Shown here one piece after another: positions 22,601 to 33,714 of a stretch of DNA of 64,000 nt; the stretch's first letter is position 1; each line of letters begins with the position of its first letter. The position numbers and the translations under genes are program-made. Under the pieces are notes generated by a model that saw only the letters and a list, made by a program, of their open reading frames with translations, searched no databases and was not told where the DNA came from. Source of the stretch: Synanceia verrucosa. Taxonomy: Eukaryota; Chordata; Actinopteri; Perciformes; Synanceiidae. The stretch covers positions 7,614,767 to 7,678,766 of the forward strand of contig CM056562.1 in NCBI GenBank assembly GCA_029721515.1. The letters run 5' to 3'.

Positions 22601-25600
22601 TTCCTGCCCTCCTGTGTCCATGTGGCTGTGATTGTCAAACCCCGTCCTGATTGTTTCCACCTGTGCACCATTACCTCATGTTTAAATAGTCCTGTCTCCC
22701 CTTTATTCTGTGTGAGATCGTCATGTTCTTCACTCTGATCATGCTCTCTGAAACCGATTTCCTGCTTGCTTTGAGCAGTGTCCCTTCCTGCAGTTCCAGA
22801 GTGGTTTAATTTGTAAGTTTTATAGCCTTTGTTTAGTCCTTTTTAGTGAGTGTGTTTTTTTTTTTTTTTTTTTTTTTTTTTTTGTTTAATTGTTATATAG
22901 CCGGGGGCGGCACGGTGGTGTAGTGGTTAGCACTGTTGCCTCACAACAAGAAGGTACCGGGTTCGAATCCGGTACCTTCTCTGTGTGGAGTTTGCATGTT
23001 CTCCCCGTGTCTGCGTGGGTTCTCTCTGAGTACTCCAGCTTCCTCCCACCATCCAAAAATTAGGTGGGGATTAGGTTAATTGGCTGATTTAAATTGACCG
23101 TAGGTGTGAGTGGTTGTCTGTCTCTATGTGCCCTGCAATGAGGTGGCGACTTATCCAGGGTGTACCCTGCCTTCTGCCCTAAGACAGCTGGGACAGGCTC
23201 CAGCCACCCGCGCCCCTATAAGGATAAGCGGTAGATAATGGATGGATATTATATAGCCTTGATTAAGAGAGAGTGATTTGTTTTCTAGGTGTCTCTTGTA
23301 ATTGGTTTTCCCTTCTTTTGCCGAGCAGTTTCTGTTTTTCCCCTTTTTAGTCTAGAACGCTGTGAAAGTAGGACATTCCCGGCACTGTGTTCTCCAAGCC
23401 TGAAAGGAAGCGGAGGCGCTTCCCTGCTGGAAGCACTGTGCCCGTTCACTTCTGCTGCTGTGGTCCCTAATAAATTGCCTTTAATCGTACACCCGCTTCT
23501 TGTTGACAAGTGCATTTGGGTTCAAGCCATGGAACCCTCGCAAGTTATCAGTCATTGCAGGGGTGTTCGAGAAAGTAGGTTTAGTGAAAACTGTGAGTCA
23601 ATCACCATGACAGCTGACTCTGTGAACCAACTTTCCTCCTACGGCCAAGCCTCAAGCAGCTTTCATGGTGTCTGTATGGAGGAAATACAACAGACATAGC
23701 AGCACAATATACTGTATATTGAAATGCTTTATGCAATATCTTATGCTTAGATGTGCCATCATTCTCCAAGAAATATCTGTTTGAACCAATAGTATGTGTT
23801 TGCAGACACGGAGACGTACACAGTCAGGACACACACGTTCAGACCCCTTATGGGACCACCTACTGGTTTGACTGTGAAATTGCAACTGCACTGTCTGGAC
23901 CTGTACATCCAGACCCCTTAGGGTTTTAATAGCAAAATCCAAATAAAACATCCAGATCCAATTGTTTGTGAAGTTGTTTAAAAAAAATTGAAGCTTTTGG
24001 ACTAAATACACTACATTGAAATGCTTATAAATCTTCTATTGCATGGGGTTATGTAGACAAAACAGCCTTAAACAGCCTACAATAAAATAGTTAAAACAGT
24101 TTTAAATGTTTAATTGCACAAGCTTGAACTATTCACAAAACAGCCTTTAATGCAGTGCTCCTTTCTTTTTCATCTGCCTCTCCAGCCTTCTGCAGAACTT
24201 GTCCACTTCACTGAAAACAGACAAAATGATAAATACTGGAATAGAAAAGCCATCAATGAACTCAGAAATTCCTACTTCTCTCCTCTTACCTTGGATGGAC
24301 TACAGGCTCTGTCAGGCAGATCTGCTCTGCCTTCTCCCATGAAATGCCATCCACTGCAGAGATACCATATATGATGGCCTTAAAAAAATTTTAAGCAATT
24401 AAAAAATGTGCTGGCCAAACAAGCTTACAAAAAAGGCTAAGCTAGCTTGGGCTAAATATTATATTAGATAGCCTACTATATTTGACATGCATATAAGACT
24501 ATCATAGTAATTGTAAAAGTATTCAAACGTTCGATACACTGTAAAATACAGTTTCGACAAAAAACTTTAATAAAATTCAACAAACAACGTGATTCAGTTC
24601 GATACTCACATGCCTGTCGCCGTCCATCTTCCGTATTCATATCCATTAGCTTACAAAATAGGTGGCACTGTAAAAAACCAAGGGGTCTGAACATGTGGGT
24701 CTACAATTGCGGGTCCTGACTGTGCAGGTCTCCAGGTCTGCAGACACATGCTTCTCATTTGAATAGTAACATTTTTCATTAAACTCAATCATTTACCTCA
24801 ACAACTTTCTCCGGCCACACATCAAATCTGACACCGCAGACATGGGGTGTATATATATATGTATGGGGGTATATACAGAATATATGAGAGTGCACATCCC
24901 TGGTGTGTCATGTATCTATCTGTATACGTCTATATATATGTGTGTGTGTGTAGTCACTAATATTAGTAATATTTTAATCAAGAGGACAAAAAAGAAAAGT
25001 ATATTTACAGCATATTATTTTGGGGGGTTAAATTACTAGTGGTCTAGAGTACATAGTGAAATAGCCACTGAATGACATTTTTAAGCTATTTTGTTTAGTA
25101 AATCAAATATGAATAAAACTAAAGAAAGGTACAATCATCCATCCATCCATTATCTACCGCTTATCCTCATAGGGTCGCGGGCAGGCTGGAGCCTATCCCA
25201 GCTGTCTCAGGGCGGAAGGCAGGGTACACCCTGGACAAGTCGCCACCTCATCGCAGGGCACATAGAGACAAACAACCACTCACACCTACGGTCAATTTAA
25301 ATTAGCCAATTAACCTAATCCCCATGCATGTTTTTGGATGGTGGGAGGAAGCCGGAGAACCCGGAGAGAACCCACGGGAAGAACATGCAAACTCCACACA
25401 GAAAGGTCCCAGGCCCGGGATTCGAACCCGGTACCTTCTTGCTGTGAGGCGACAGTGCTAACGACTACACCACCGTGCCGCCAGGTACAATCATGACCAA
25501 GTAAAATATACCTTACCTGTTTGAATGACACTTTTATATTTGATGTTAATACGCTTCCAAGTCTGTTTTGCCCCTGCGGGATTGCATCTACATGATAATC

Positions 25601-26939
25601 AGTTTTTATTCTAAACCTCTCCATCACTTTTCACCTGTGTGCTACTATTTCAAATAATTGTACCTCCAATTCTACAAGTGTAAAATATGTTGATCGTGCC
25701 TTTTTCATCTCTGGTTGCCATGGTGAATCGAGGTATCGGGAATTCATTGATGATGGCTTTTTGTTGTGGTAGCATGCACTCAACTCAAGATGAACATACT
25801 CAGAGTTGATTGAAATAAATCATATCAGCAGTTCTGGAACCGGAAACTCTGAGTTTCCCTTATTCGGGAAAGCCAACTCAGTGTTCAGGAAGAGACTCAG
25901 AGTTTGTTGAATCTCCTACCTGGAATAACCTCCTGGTAGCCTGGTCTTACCAGACCCTCGTACTATCATACAGAGGGTCTGGCATTCCTCCATTGAGAAC
26001 CGATTTCAGATTGGAGGTGTGAACTCTGTTGAAGCGTGAAACGATTGGATCTGATTTTACCCAATCGCTAATGTTTGGTCATGACATATGTAATGCAGCG
26101 CGAGCATTCAGATTAGCCAACTCCTTCGAGGCGCTAACTGAAAAATAAGACTTTTCCCAAGCCCCATGGGGAGTAAAACCACTTAATCTTTGCCAGTAAT
26201 AAAACTGGTTAAACATTCCTCTTGCTCCAACTTCAATTGCTGAATATTTGGGAGCCTAACCAAAACAGACTGAATGGCTTCCTTCACTTCCGTCTAGACT
26301 AGACTAGACATCTAGACTACAACGTAAATGCTGCACATTCAACGTCATCTTTAACACCCGCCTCCCTCCATCCCCATCATTCGCTGATTGTCCTGGTTGG
26401 AATTCATCCTAAGAAAATAGTCCAAGGGGATCAAACCCAGACATAATCTGCAGGGAAATGATAACTGAGCGGAAGCTGTTTACTGCAGGGTAGATTTGCA
26501 CAGCAAAAATCAGTCAAACTAAAAATGTTTCCACACTTACACTGGAATCCGTTCCAAGGACCTCCTTCTCGTCGGGCACCGTCCTGGGTGTGTATTCCAG
26601 TTTGGAGTTTATAATCTTCACCAGCTGCTTCATGTCCATTAAATTCTTTTCAGAGGAGACTTCAGCGGCTGCTGTTGTGCTGCTGGGCAGGATGGCTGTA
26701 GGACTGGGTTGAGAGGGCCGGACAGTGATCAAAAGCCCCTTCATGTCCCACATCAGGAAGTAGGAAGTCATAATGAGGAATGTCAGCATTAAACCAATCA
26801 GGAAACCGAACACTTTGACTTTTGGGAACCTCCGTGGGTTTTTTGGAGGAGCCCGCTTGATGTCTTGGTTTCCAGTCTCGTATTTGTGGCTAAAGTAAAA
26901 CAATGTCTTGATGAACCTTTTCCCACAGTTCTGAGCCAT
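19696..26939 (-). CDS. chst15-like: carbohydrate sulfotransferase 15-like, copy B (7 exons, 509 aa)
   Basis: Predicted exons are 26541..26939, 22083..22419, 21800..21940, 21375..21531, 21136..21292, 19987..20134 and 19696..19886. All have GT donors and AG acceptors, and their lengths sum to 1530 bp, which is 509 codons plus TGA. By family knowledge this is a Golgi type II membrane enzyme that moves sulfate from PAPS to C6 of GalNAc-4-sulfate in chondroitin sulfate, making CS-E units. The product shows a short basic cytosolic tail, a membrane anchor at residues about 41-63 (VFGFLIGLMLTFLIM core), a Ser/Thr/Pro-rich stem, the 5'-phosphosulfate motif GLQKCGTT at about 210-217, KEPHWWNRRRF at about 235-245, and the 3'-phosphate motif RDPVER with the following Ser at about 340-348. 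Human CHST15 is somewhat longer (561 aa). The start is the first in-frame ATG of exon 1. Odd points are Leu in place of the Pro seen in copies A and C within the PAPS loop, and Asn for Thr in HWWT. Orthology to CHST15 proper, as opposed to a fish-specific relative, is not settled. Confidence 0.9.
20135..21135. other. intron 5 of copy B with repeated segments
   Basis: Non-coding. 20430..20650 repeats the segment at 5160..5600 (CCCAGGGCGGCATTG, then TTTCTGCCTCTCCTTCAGCTCCCT), with a G-rich run at 20467..20476. 20960..21135 repeats 5900..6070. No gene was seen here. Confidence 0.5.
22487..23530 (+). repeat. gypsy-type solo LTR in copy B intron 1, split by a SINE
   Basis: Starts TGTCATGCCTGGTCTGTC, like 7436 in unit A, so the LTR was there before the duplication. 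It includes CATGTTTAAATAGTCCTGTC (TATA-like), a poly-T run at about 22855..22883, and after the SINE a 3' part with CCTAATAAATTGCC as the likely polyadenylation signal near 23468. The open frame 23289..23699 crosses this LTR and is not a gene. Confidence 0.5.
22903..23248 (+). repeat. tRNA-derived SINE with 10-bp target duplication
   Basis: The head is GGTGTAGTGGTTAGCACTG with box B-like GGTTCGAATCC, and the tail is GATAAGCGGTAGATAATGG followed by GGAT repeats. It is flanked by TTATATAGCC at 22893..22902 and again at 23249..23258, which fixes both ends. The same family occurs at 25139..25482 and as a fragment at 47028..47130. Confidence 0.92.
23795..24748. mobile_element. foldback-like element with long imperfect TIRs
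   Basis: The left end TGTGTTTGCAGACACGGAGACG... and the right end, read on the other strand as TGTGTCTGCAGACCTGGAGACC..., match over more than 50 bp. The match includes CACAGTCAGGAC and TTCAGACCCCTT-type modules. Unit A lacks the whole stretch 23630..25110. No transposase is visible inside; the short frame 24114..24374 has no recognised feature. Confidence 0.6.
25139..25482 (-). repeat. tRNA-derived SINE, reverse orientation, 12-bp target duplication
   Basis: Same family as 22903..23248, with the tRNA-like head at the right end (AACCACTA/GTGCCGCC side). It is flanked by AGGTACAATCAT at 25127..25138 and 25483..25494. Unit A keeps the empty site once, at about 8468, reading GGGTACAATCATGACC. 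The insertion therefore followed the A/B duplication. Confidence 0.93.
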
Positions 26940-29900
26940 GATCAAGCTGTGGACATCAAAGATCTAGAGGTCGTAGGTGTGGAGGTTGCAGGTAGAGAGA
27001 GTAGAAATAACATATTATTTGTTTTTGATCTGTGAACATCGGTCAGCTGTTCTTCAAAAGTGCCTTCCTTTGAAGTATTTCAGTCATCTCCCAAATTTTC
27101 AATATTGGGGTATTTTAGAGACAATTCTTTTGGGAATTGATGGAGTCTATGAAGAGGGCAGCTTTTCTGATACAAACACTGGGGGCATCAAAGATTACAC
27201 ACTGTAACAAGAGGACAAAGTCACTGTGATGTCACCCATTGTTTTGTTTTTTGCAACCAGAAGTTACACAAGGGGGTGGAGCTCAGTGCAACACTGACCA
27301 TTATATTGCGATTGAAATGGTTCAAATTAACATCCATGAATCGAAAAGGGTTTCATGTTTTAAGGCAAAAACACTGAGAACTCCTTGACACACATGAATG
27401 TAATTTGTAGAATGAATGTAATTTGTAGAATAGGCCACCTTCAAGAAGTATGAATTATAAAAATTTGTGTGAGATGCTTCTTTCCAGTCGCACATCCTCA
27501 GACAGTGGTCAAGGTGACAGTATATTAAAAGGTGATTCAGTGTTAAATGTTGTCTTATGCATTTGTGATGTCACTTCCTGTTTTTTAACACTAAATCTTC
27601 CATCTTGTTTCAGGTACCTTGACTTCCTGTCTTTGCGTCTTCTCCCACCGTGATGACTGTCTGTCCCACCCATTTGTTTCCACCTGCATTCCCTTATCAT
27701 GTGTATTTATAGTACTTGTCTCCCTTTGTCTTGTACCAGTTCATCTTCATTCCTATGTCAAGTCAACGACAGTGACTTGTCCTGATTTTTTTTTTGTATT
27801 TCTAGTAAGGTTTTTGCGCTGTTTAACAAGTCTGCATCTGACTCACCCTGATGAGACCAATTTTCCTGAGTAAGCCCAGTGTTACAGAGAAATCTTACAG
27901 ATCTCCAGTGGGGAGCCACATCTAAATAATTTGGTGTTGTTGTGTTGAATCTTTATGCAAAATGTTCAAATTGAAAATAAATATAGGCTACAAATATGTA
28001 CCTTACAGCTGTGTATTGTCCTCTCAATGTGTTATGCTGCGCTAGCCTTAACAATGATTAAACAGTCGGCCAAACGTCAAAAACCAAAAGGATGAGCGTC
28101 CTTGCTCCTTTATTAACTTCCACAGGTTGACAACAGTGAATTTGAGTGAAACTGGATAAAGCAAGACAAAAAAAGCATTATATCGCATCCCATGTGACTA
28201 TGATCTATATTTAGCCACCACGCTAACGTATGGCCGGTGAGCTTAGCACCACTAATGCGATCATACTGTATATAACATACACACACACATATATAATTAG
28301 AAACAAAGCATCCAACAGTAGTTCAGCGTTCAGCGTTCATCTTATCGCTAAGTGGAGCACTGTGTTGCTCATGGGCATTTAGGACACACATATAAATATC
28401 TGTGTAATCAAAGCTCATTGGTCACTAACACTCACTTGTGTCATGTCCAGGTAGAACATGGTATAACAGATAACAGTTAAGCTCAGCATTTTCATGCCAA
28501 CTTGCCACATAATGGCAATTCGCACCTCCCAGTAAATACAACCTTAACAAATCAAAAATCACTGCTTAGGTTCAAACAGTGAGGCCACATCATAAAGAAT
28601 GAATTTTCAGAGGTGGCTATGTTCCAGGACTCTACACCATTCATTCCAGTGAAGTCTGCTGAGGCTCATCCTGCTGATTCCCTCAACACATGAATTGCAA
28701 TGCTTAAAATAATTGACTCATATGGCGAATGGGCCTTAGTAATTGGATCATTACAATCACAGGTAGAATATAGATTATTGAAAGACTAGCTTGCTTTTTT
28801 GTTGATAAAGACTCTTTAATGGTAACAAAGCAGCATGTACTTACTCTTGTTGCTAAAAGACGCAGAGTCTCTCGATGGAACCAGTCATTAACATCTGAGC
28901 AGCGTGACTCCTCTGCCTGATCACTTTATTCCCTTTGACTAACTTAATCACAAAGCGCAACAGAGGGTGGCAAAAAGTGCAGCCATGTGAATGTGTTCAA
29001 CTGGAGGACGTTAAGCTTTGAACACATTCAACTGGTTTTGAACGTGGATGGCAATCTACGACTGTGAATGCTATCTACATACATGCACATTGTGACATGT
29101 CGTATCTTGATTGCACTGGATTGATTGCTTCATGAGCTCTTGCATGCCAAAATCTATTCACACACTCAGTATGAATCTCAAGAGGTGTAAGAGGTAAAAC
29201 TAATTAGTAATTCTAATTTTTCAACATTTATTATTGGACTAACATAACATAAAAATGATATGTAATGACAGCAGGTTGGTCTCCCTAGTCTTGTGATCTC
29301 TCTATCTCTATCAGGAGCTTATCCTGATTATATTCTTGAGGGACTCTTTGTTCCACCCACTCACTGTTCCCAAAATGCGTAAATCATTGGAATAGTAAGT
29401 GTGGCTTTCTTTCCCCTCAGAGGATGGTCAAAAACCTTCAGTAATTCAGCGCACAAAGAGGGATGTGACTGGAGACTGGGTGAGCTGCTGCCAGATATGG
29501 GTACTGCTCAGGCAAACTGGTTGAAGCTGGTGGTGACTGTTATGACACAGCTCAAGGGGAAAGGGAAGGAACATAGACCAGAATGTTTTTGGTATAATGT
29601 GTAAGTTATTTATACGCAGGATTTACAAAAGGAGCAGAAAATGGTCTATTGGGTGCTGCTTAACGCAAATAAATAAATATATCTTTAAGAGGTCTCTCAA
29701 AGTGAGAGATAGCCACCTGATACTTCAAAATCAAGCAATGTCAAAAAAAAAAAAAATGGAGCAGCACCCGCTAAACCTAGTGTGGCTAACAATAGCAATG
29801 GGTGTCTGGTTGGCAACACTTTACTCCCAACTTCTACTTTGCCCACATTTCTTACCACAGTTCACTCAGATAAGATAACACAGGAAACACTAGGGGCCAA

Positions 29901-30158
29901 AAAACATGAGGCCAGCTGATCAAAGACAAGAGGCAGCAAAGCCAACAGAGTATAGCTATTTAAGCACAGATGCTCTGGAAGCCGCTCGATGGTTGGAGGA
30001 GCTTGTCTGATGCCGCACCAATCCGATCACCAGCAGGAACCAGGAAGTAGTGGGTCTTGCGGCAGCCAATCCTCAGCAAGGGATCGCACATCCTGCTTAA
30101 CATAATATAGTTGCGCAACACAAATACAAATACCCAGATAATGGAGAAGGCCGAGAAC
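26940..30158. repeat. upstream flank of copy B (duplicate of 13260..17640)
   Basis: Collinear with unit A apart from small indels, the absent Tc1 element (site near 28262) and an extra AT-rich patch at about 29675..29755. It holds the shared LTR-like segment at 27590..27880 and no recognised gene. The region just upstream of the copy B start contains possible splice acceptors (CCACAG before CTTGATC), so a 5' non-coding exon may lie further right. Confidence 0.6.
28257..28270. other. possible Tc1 excision footprint
   Basis: Unit B reads ATCATACTGTATATA where unit A, with its Tc1 element removed, would read ATCATATATAC. The extra CTGTA is three bases plus a second TA, the form left by Tc1-type excision. 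The three bases expected from this element are CAC or GTG, so one base differs. Confidence 0.4.
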
Positions 30159-30343
30159 GTTAGTTACGTATCGTAACTCCAGATTCTATGAGTATAGGCG
30201 CAGCCCTTTAAGGCTATCGCTAGTGGGTACATCCCTCGCGCGCACACGCAGCACTGAAGCATTTTTAGTCCACGCCCACCCACTGCGTGGGCCCCACCTC
30301 CGGACTCACCTTGTGTATAAATTGGGGTGAGACCGGGCGATCG
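30159..30343. repeat. DIRS left inverted terminal repeat
   Basis: From GTTAGTTACG to about GACCGGGCGATCG. It shares with the right end, in reverse orientation, the run CTTTAAGGCTATCGCTAGTGG and the run through CACCTTGTGTATAAATTGGGG. It lies downstream of the recombinase stop. Compared with the right repeat it has extra sequence at the outer end, as is usual for DIRS left and right termini. Confidence 0.9.
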
Positions 30344-30390
30344 GCTCCTGTAAACAGCTTTTTCTTAAGCCATCCACGGAGCCAATGAGG

Positions 30391-30490
30391 CCCATAGCTT
30401 AAAGGGCTGTGCCTATACTCATAGAGTTACGATATGTAACTAACGTTCTATTTCGTATAGGCTTCGCCCTTTAAGGCTATCGCTAGTGGG
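30391..30490. repeat. DIRS internal complementary region
   Basis: The first half (CTTAAAGGGCTGTGCCTATACTC to GTAACTAAC) is the reverse complement of the outermost left end. The second half (GTTCTATTTCGTATAGGCTTCG to CGCTAGTGGG) is the reverse complement of the outermost right end. The join at about 30444/30445 reads GTAACTAACGTTCTATTT, exactly the complement of a circle formed by joining the two ends. In DIRS models this region templates completion of the circular cDNA. Confidence 0.92.
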
Positions 30491-30843
30491 TTAAAGGCGA
30501 AGCAGGATATAGTCCATGCCTCCCTGGGTCCGTCAGGTACCACAAGCACGAACACACCTACTCCAATAACAAATCCATAGCGCTCCACACCCAGCCATAC
30601 ACCATGCGTAAAGACGCATCACAAAGCCCATATATACACCGGAGTGGCACAGCATAGTAGAATGTGTGACATTCTCCATGATGGGAATGAGGCTGGGGGT
30701 AATAAAGCCCACTGCTGTGAGGAAGTGGAGACGAAGGTTATACACTGTAACAGTCCAGGGAGGAGCAAAGTGGGATAGAGAGGCAGCTCTCCATGCGCCA
30801 ACAGGCAGGAAGGAGAGCGCACTACAAAAACATCCGACGTCAA

Positions 30844-32010
30844 TCACTCTGCCAAAACACTCAGTACAGAGTGAGTCATAGAGAAACTGGAGACATCTCG
30901 TAGGTAGAAACGGATGACAGAACAGGGGGAAGACCAAGATGCTGCAGAGCAGATGTCTTCCACTGTCATTCCTCCATGCAAAGCCATGGAGGAAGAGATT
31001 CCTCTGGTGGAGTGCGCTCTGATGCCCTCCGGGGGATCCACTCCAGAGGAGAGATATGCCTGCGACACAGCCTCACACAGCCAGTGTGACAAGCGCTGTG
31101 CAGAGAGGGGGAGTCCCAGAGACTGTTCCCTGTAATGCACAAATAGACGCTGGGTGCGTCGCAAGGCAGCAGTGCGCGTCACGTAACAAGACAGTGCACG
31201 CACCGGGCAGAGCAGATGAGACGTAGCTTCAACCTCAGAGCTATGAGGGGGAGGAAAAAAACCATCCAAGGTTATTACCCTGGATCTGAAAGAACTCGTG
31301 ATGCTCTTAGGAATAAAAGCTGGGTTAGGCCGTAAAACAGCTGAGCTGCCGTCCCCCTGGATCCTGAGACACGAGGGAGCCACAGAGACAGCAGATAAAT
31401 CACTGACTCTCTTTGCAGATGTCAAAGCCAACAACAGCGCAGTTTTGGCTGACAAAAACTTAAGTGGCACCTGCTCCGAAGGCTCAAAAGGAGCCCTAAT
31501 CAGTGCGCGTAAAACCAGCGCCAAATCCCACTGAAGGGCTAAAGAGCGTGACACGGGTCTGTTTCTCCGTACGCCCCTCAGGAAACGTTTCATCAGAGGG
31601 TGGCTAAACACCGATCTGTCACTGAAACCTTCATGACAGGAGGAAATAGCCGCAGCATAAGCCTTAACTGTGCTGAAAGCCAAGTTCCTGTCAACCAACA
31701 GCTGCAGGAATGAAAGTACGTGAGGCAGAGGACACGTAGTGGAGTCCAGGCTCCTTTCTACACACCAACGCTGAAAAGCTGACCATTTGGCTGTGTAAGA
31801 TGCCCTGGTAGAAGCGGCTCTTGCGCTCTGGATAGTGCGCACCACATTCTGAGAGAGACCCAGCCTCTCTAAACGTTCCCGTTCAGCGGCCAGGCCCACA
31901 GACGCTGACCTATCACCGGGTAACTCCTGATCGCTCCCTCTGCCTGAGAAAGAGCGTCCCCGTGCCACGGGAGTTTCCACTGGCGGCCTGACAACAGTTG
32001 CTGCAGGCAT
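30844..32010 (-). CDS. DIRS tyrosine recombinase
   Basis: Part of a 627-codon open frame that continues upstream as a shadow of the RT/RNase H frame. The true coding part probably starts at the ATG at 32010 (product begins MPAATVVRP), giving about 388 aa and overlapping the end of the RT/RNase H frame by about 140 bp. An N-terminal SAM-like core-binding part (ASTRASYTAKWSAFQRWC) is followed by the catalytic domain. Visible active-site positions are Arg in SAKRVSDLSAV, the His-x-x-Arg box in RAHSTRGISSS and the Tyr in IRFYLRDV, which together fit the R-H-R-Y tetrad of tyrosine recombinases. It would integrate the circular cDNA without target duplication. No stop interrupts the frame. Confidence 0.88.
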   Translation of the reverse strand: MPAATVVRPPVETPVARGRSFSGRGSDQELPGDRSASVGLAAERERLERLGLSQNVVRTIQSARAASTRASYTAKWSAFQRWCVERSLDSTTCPLPHVLSFLQLLVDRNLAFSTVKAYAAAISSCHEGFSDRSVFSHPLMKRFLRGVRRNRPVSRSLALQWDLALVLRALIRAPFEPSEQVPLKFLSAKTALLLALTSAKRVSDLSAVSVAPSCLRIQGDGSSAVLRPNPAFIPKSITSSFRSRVITLDGFFPPPHSSEVEATSHLLCPVRALSCYVTRTAALRRTQRLFVHYREQSLGLPLSAQRLSHWLCEAVSQAYLSSGVDPPEGIRAHSTRGISSSMALHGGMTVEDICSAASWSSPCSVIRFYLRDVSSFSMTHSVLSVLAE

Positions 32011-33520
32011 GGAAACCACGGTGCGCCCATGCACTCCGGAGCTATTAAAATCACTGACAGTCGCTCCTCCTGCACTCGGTCCAGGACCCGAGGGATCAAC
32101 GGAACGGGTGGGAATGCGTAAAGGAGCACCCTGGGCCATGGCCGATGTGCGAACGCGTCCACTCCCAGCGGAGGATTGTCTCGCGTGCTCAGCGCGAACC
32201 AGAGGGCGCATTGCGCATTCTCGCGTGTGGCAAACAAATCTACTTCCGCCTTGCCAAATCTGCTCCAAATCGGAGAAATCAGATCTGGATGGAGGCTCCA
32301 ATCCCCTTGTCGAGGGCCTCCTCTCGACATAATGTCCGCTCCTTTGTTCAACACTCCGGGAATGTGCACCGCTCTGATGGAGAGCAGGTGCGTGCCTTGT
32401 CGATTTATGTAGGCCGCTGTCGCGTTGTTTTCCGTATGGATCAGAACATGCTGATTCCGCAGCAGCGAAGCGAAATGCTGGATTACTTTCCATACAGTGA
32501 GAAGTTCCAGCATGTTTATGTGGAGAGACAAGTGAGTCTCCGGCCACTGTCCCCCCACCACCTGCAACAGACACGTTCCTCCCCAGCCTGAGAGAGATGC
32601 GTCTGTGAACACCGAGATATGTGACATAACTCTTCCCAGAGGTACCCCCGCTAACAGGGTGTGAGGATTTCTCCAGTGAGCTAAATCTGAGCCCACCGAG
32701 AGAGGAACGGGGACCATGCGTCTCCACTGACGCACTGGGTCATTGCGCAGATGAATGAACCACCTCTGCAGCCGTCTCATGTGGAGCAGGCACAGAGGAA
32801 TCACCACATGGCCTGCTGACATCATGCCCAACAGCTGCATAACCGAAAGCGCTGTCACAACTTTGCGAGGCGTGACGCGATGAAGAACAGCTGTCGGCGC
32901 TTCCACTCTCTGCTGAGAGAGCTGTGCTCTCATGCTGGCTGAGTTCAGTTCCACTCCCAAATAAATCACACACTGGGAGGGAAGAGGAGAGCTCTTTTTC
33001 CAGTTGACCGTGAAGCCCAGACTCGACAGATGTGTCACCAGCCTTTCCGTCTGTACCGCTGCTTCCTGTTTGGAGCAAGCCAGCAAAAGCAGGTCGTCCA
33101 GATAAAACAACACTCTCATCCCCATCGTGCGTAAAGGCTGCAGCGCCGTCTCCACACACTTGGAGAAGGTGCGTGGAGCCAGGGAATAACCGAATGGCAG
33201 ACGGTTGTACTGGTACTGTATCCCCTGCAACGAGAAACGCAGGAATTTCCTGTGTTATGAGACGATGGAGACGTGAAAATATGCGTCCTTCAGGTCTATG
33301 GAAGTGAACCCTGGTGAACACATTCCAGTACCTGCCCAATCGTCAACATGTGAAACCGTCTTTCCATTATCGATTTGCTGAACAGAGACAGATCGAGGAT
33401 GGGTCTCATGCCGCCCGTCTTTTTCGGAACCAGGAAATAACGGGAGTAAAACTCCTGATTCTCCTCTCCCTGGGGAACTCTGGAAATCGCATTTTTTACC
33501 AGGAGTTCCTGCAGTTCTGA
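31869..33520 (-). pseudogene. DIRS reverse transcriptase/RNase H, interrupted
   Basis: The open part 31869..33230 (453 aa) includes the RT palm motif YLDDLLLLA and the primer-grip region. An RNase H domain follows with its acidic start (SVFTDASLSGWGG) and HTENNATAAYINRQG. The C-terminal extension ends within the recombinase frame. Upstream, the first RT Asp motif (SIDLKDAYFHVSI) lies in the same frame but is separated by an in-frame TAA at 33255..33257. The RT fingers (NAISRVP...YFLVPKK, about 33510..33415) are in another frame, with the shift near 33300..33315. It therefore needs at least two lesions repaired to be functional. Confidence 0.88.
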
Positions 33521-33714
33521 CTGGAGAGCGAGCCGAGATTCTTGCGATGACAGGACTGTTTCCAGAATCCCGTTGAACCGCGGGGGGGGGAGAGGCGAAC
33601 TGCAGTGTGTAACCTCTGCTGATCAGCCTGTCCATCCAATTGTCCATCAAACATACCGCCACTCTGAGTAATGCTCTGAAAGCAGGCGTACATTTAGCTG
33701 ATGTGCTGCGGTCG

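Noticed and set aside
22903..23248. tRNA-like gene (boxes A and B)
   Set aside because: The promoter-like head belongs to a SINE with target duplications and a non-tRNA body. There is no foldable intact tRNA.
23289..23699. 136-codon open frame, plus strand
   Set aside because: Runs through an LTR and its downstream border, with no recognised domain. It is not matched in unit A.
32011..32727. Upstream extension of the recombinase frame
   Set aside because: It overlaps the RT/RNase H frame, which carries the recognised motifs there. The extension has no recombinase-like content before about 32010.
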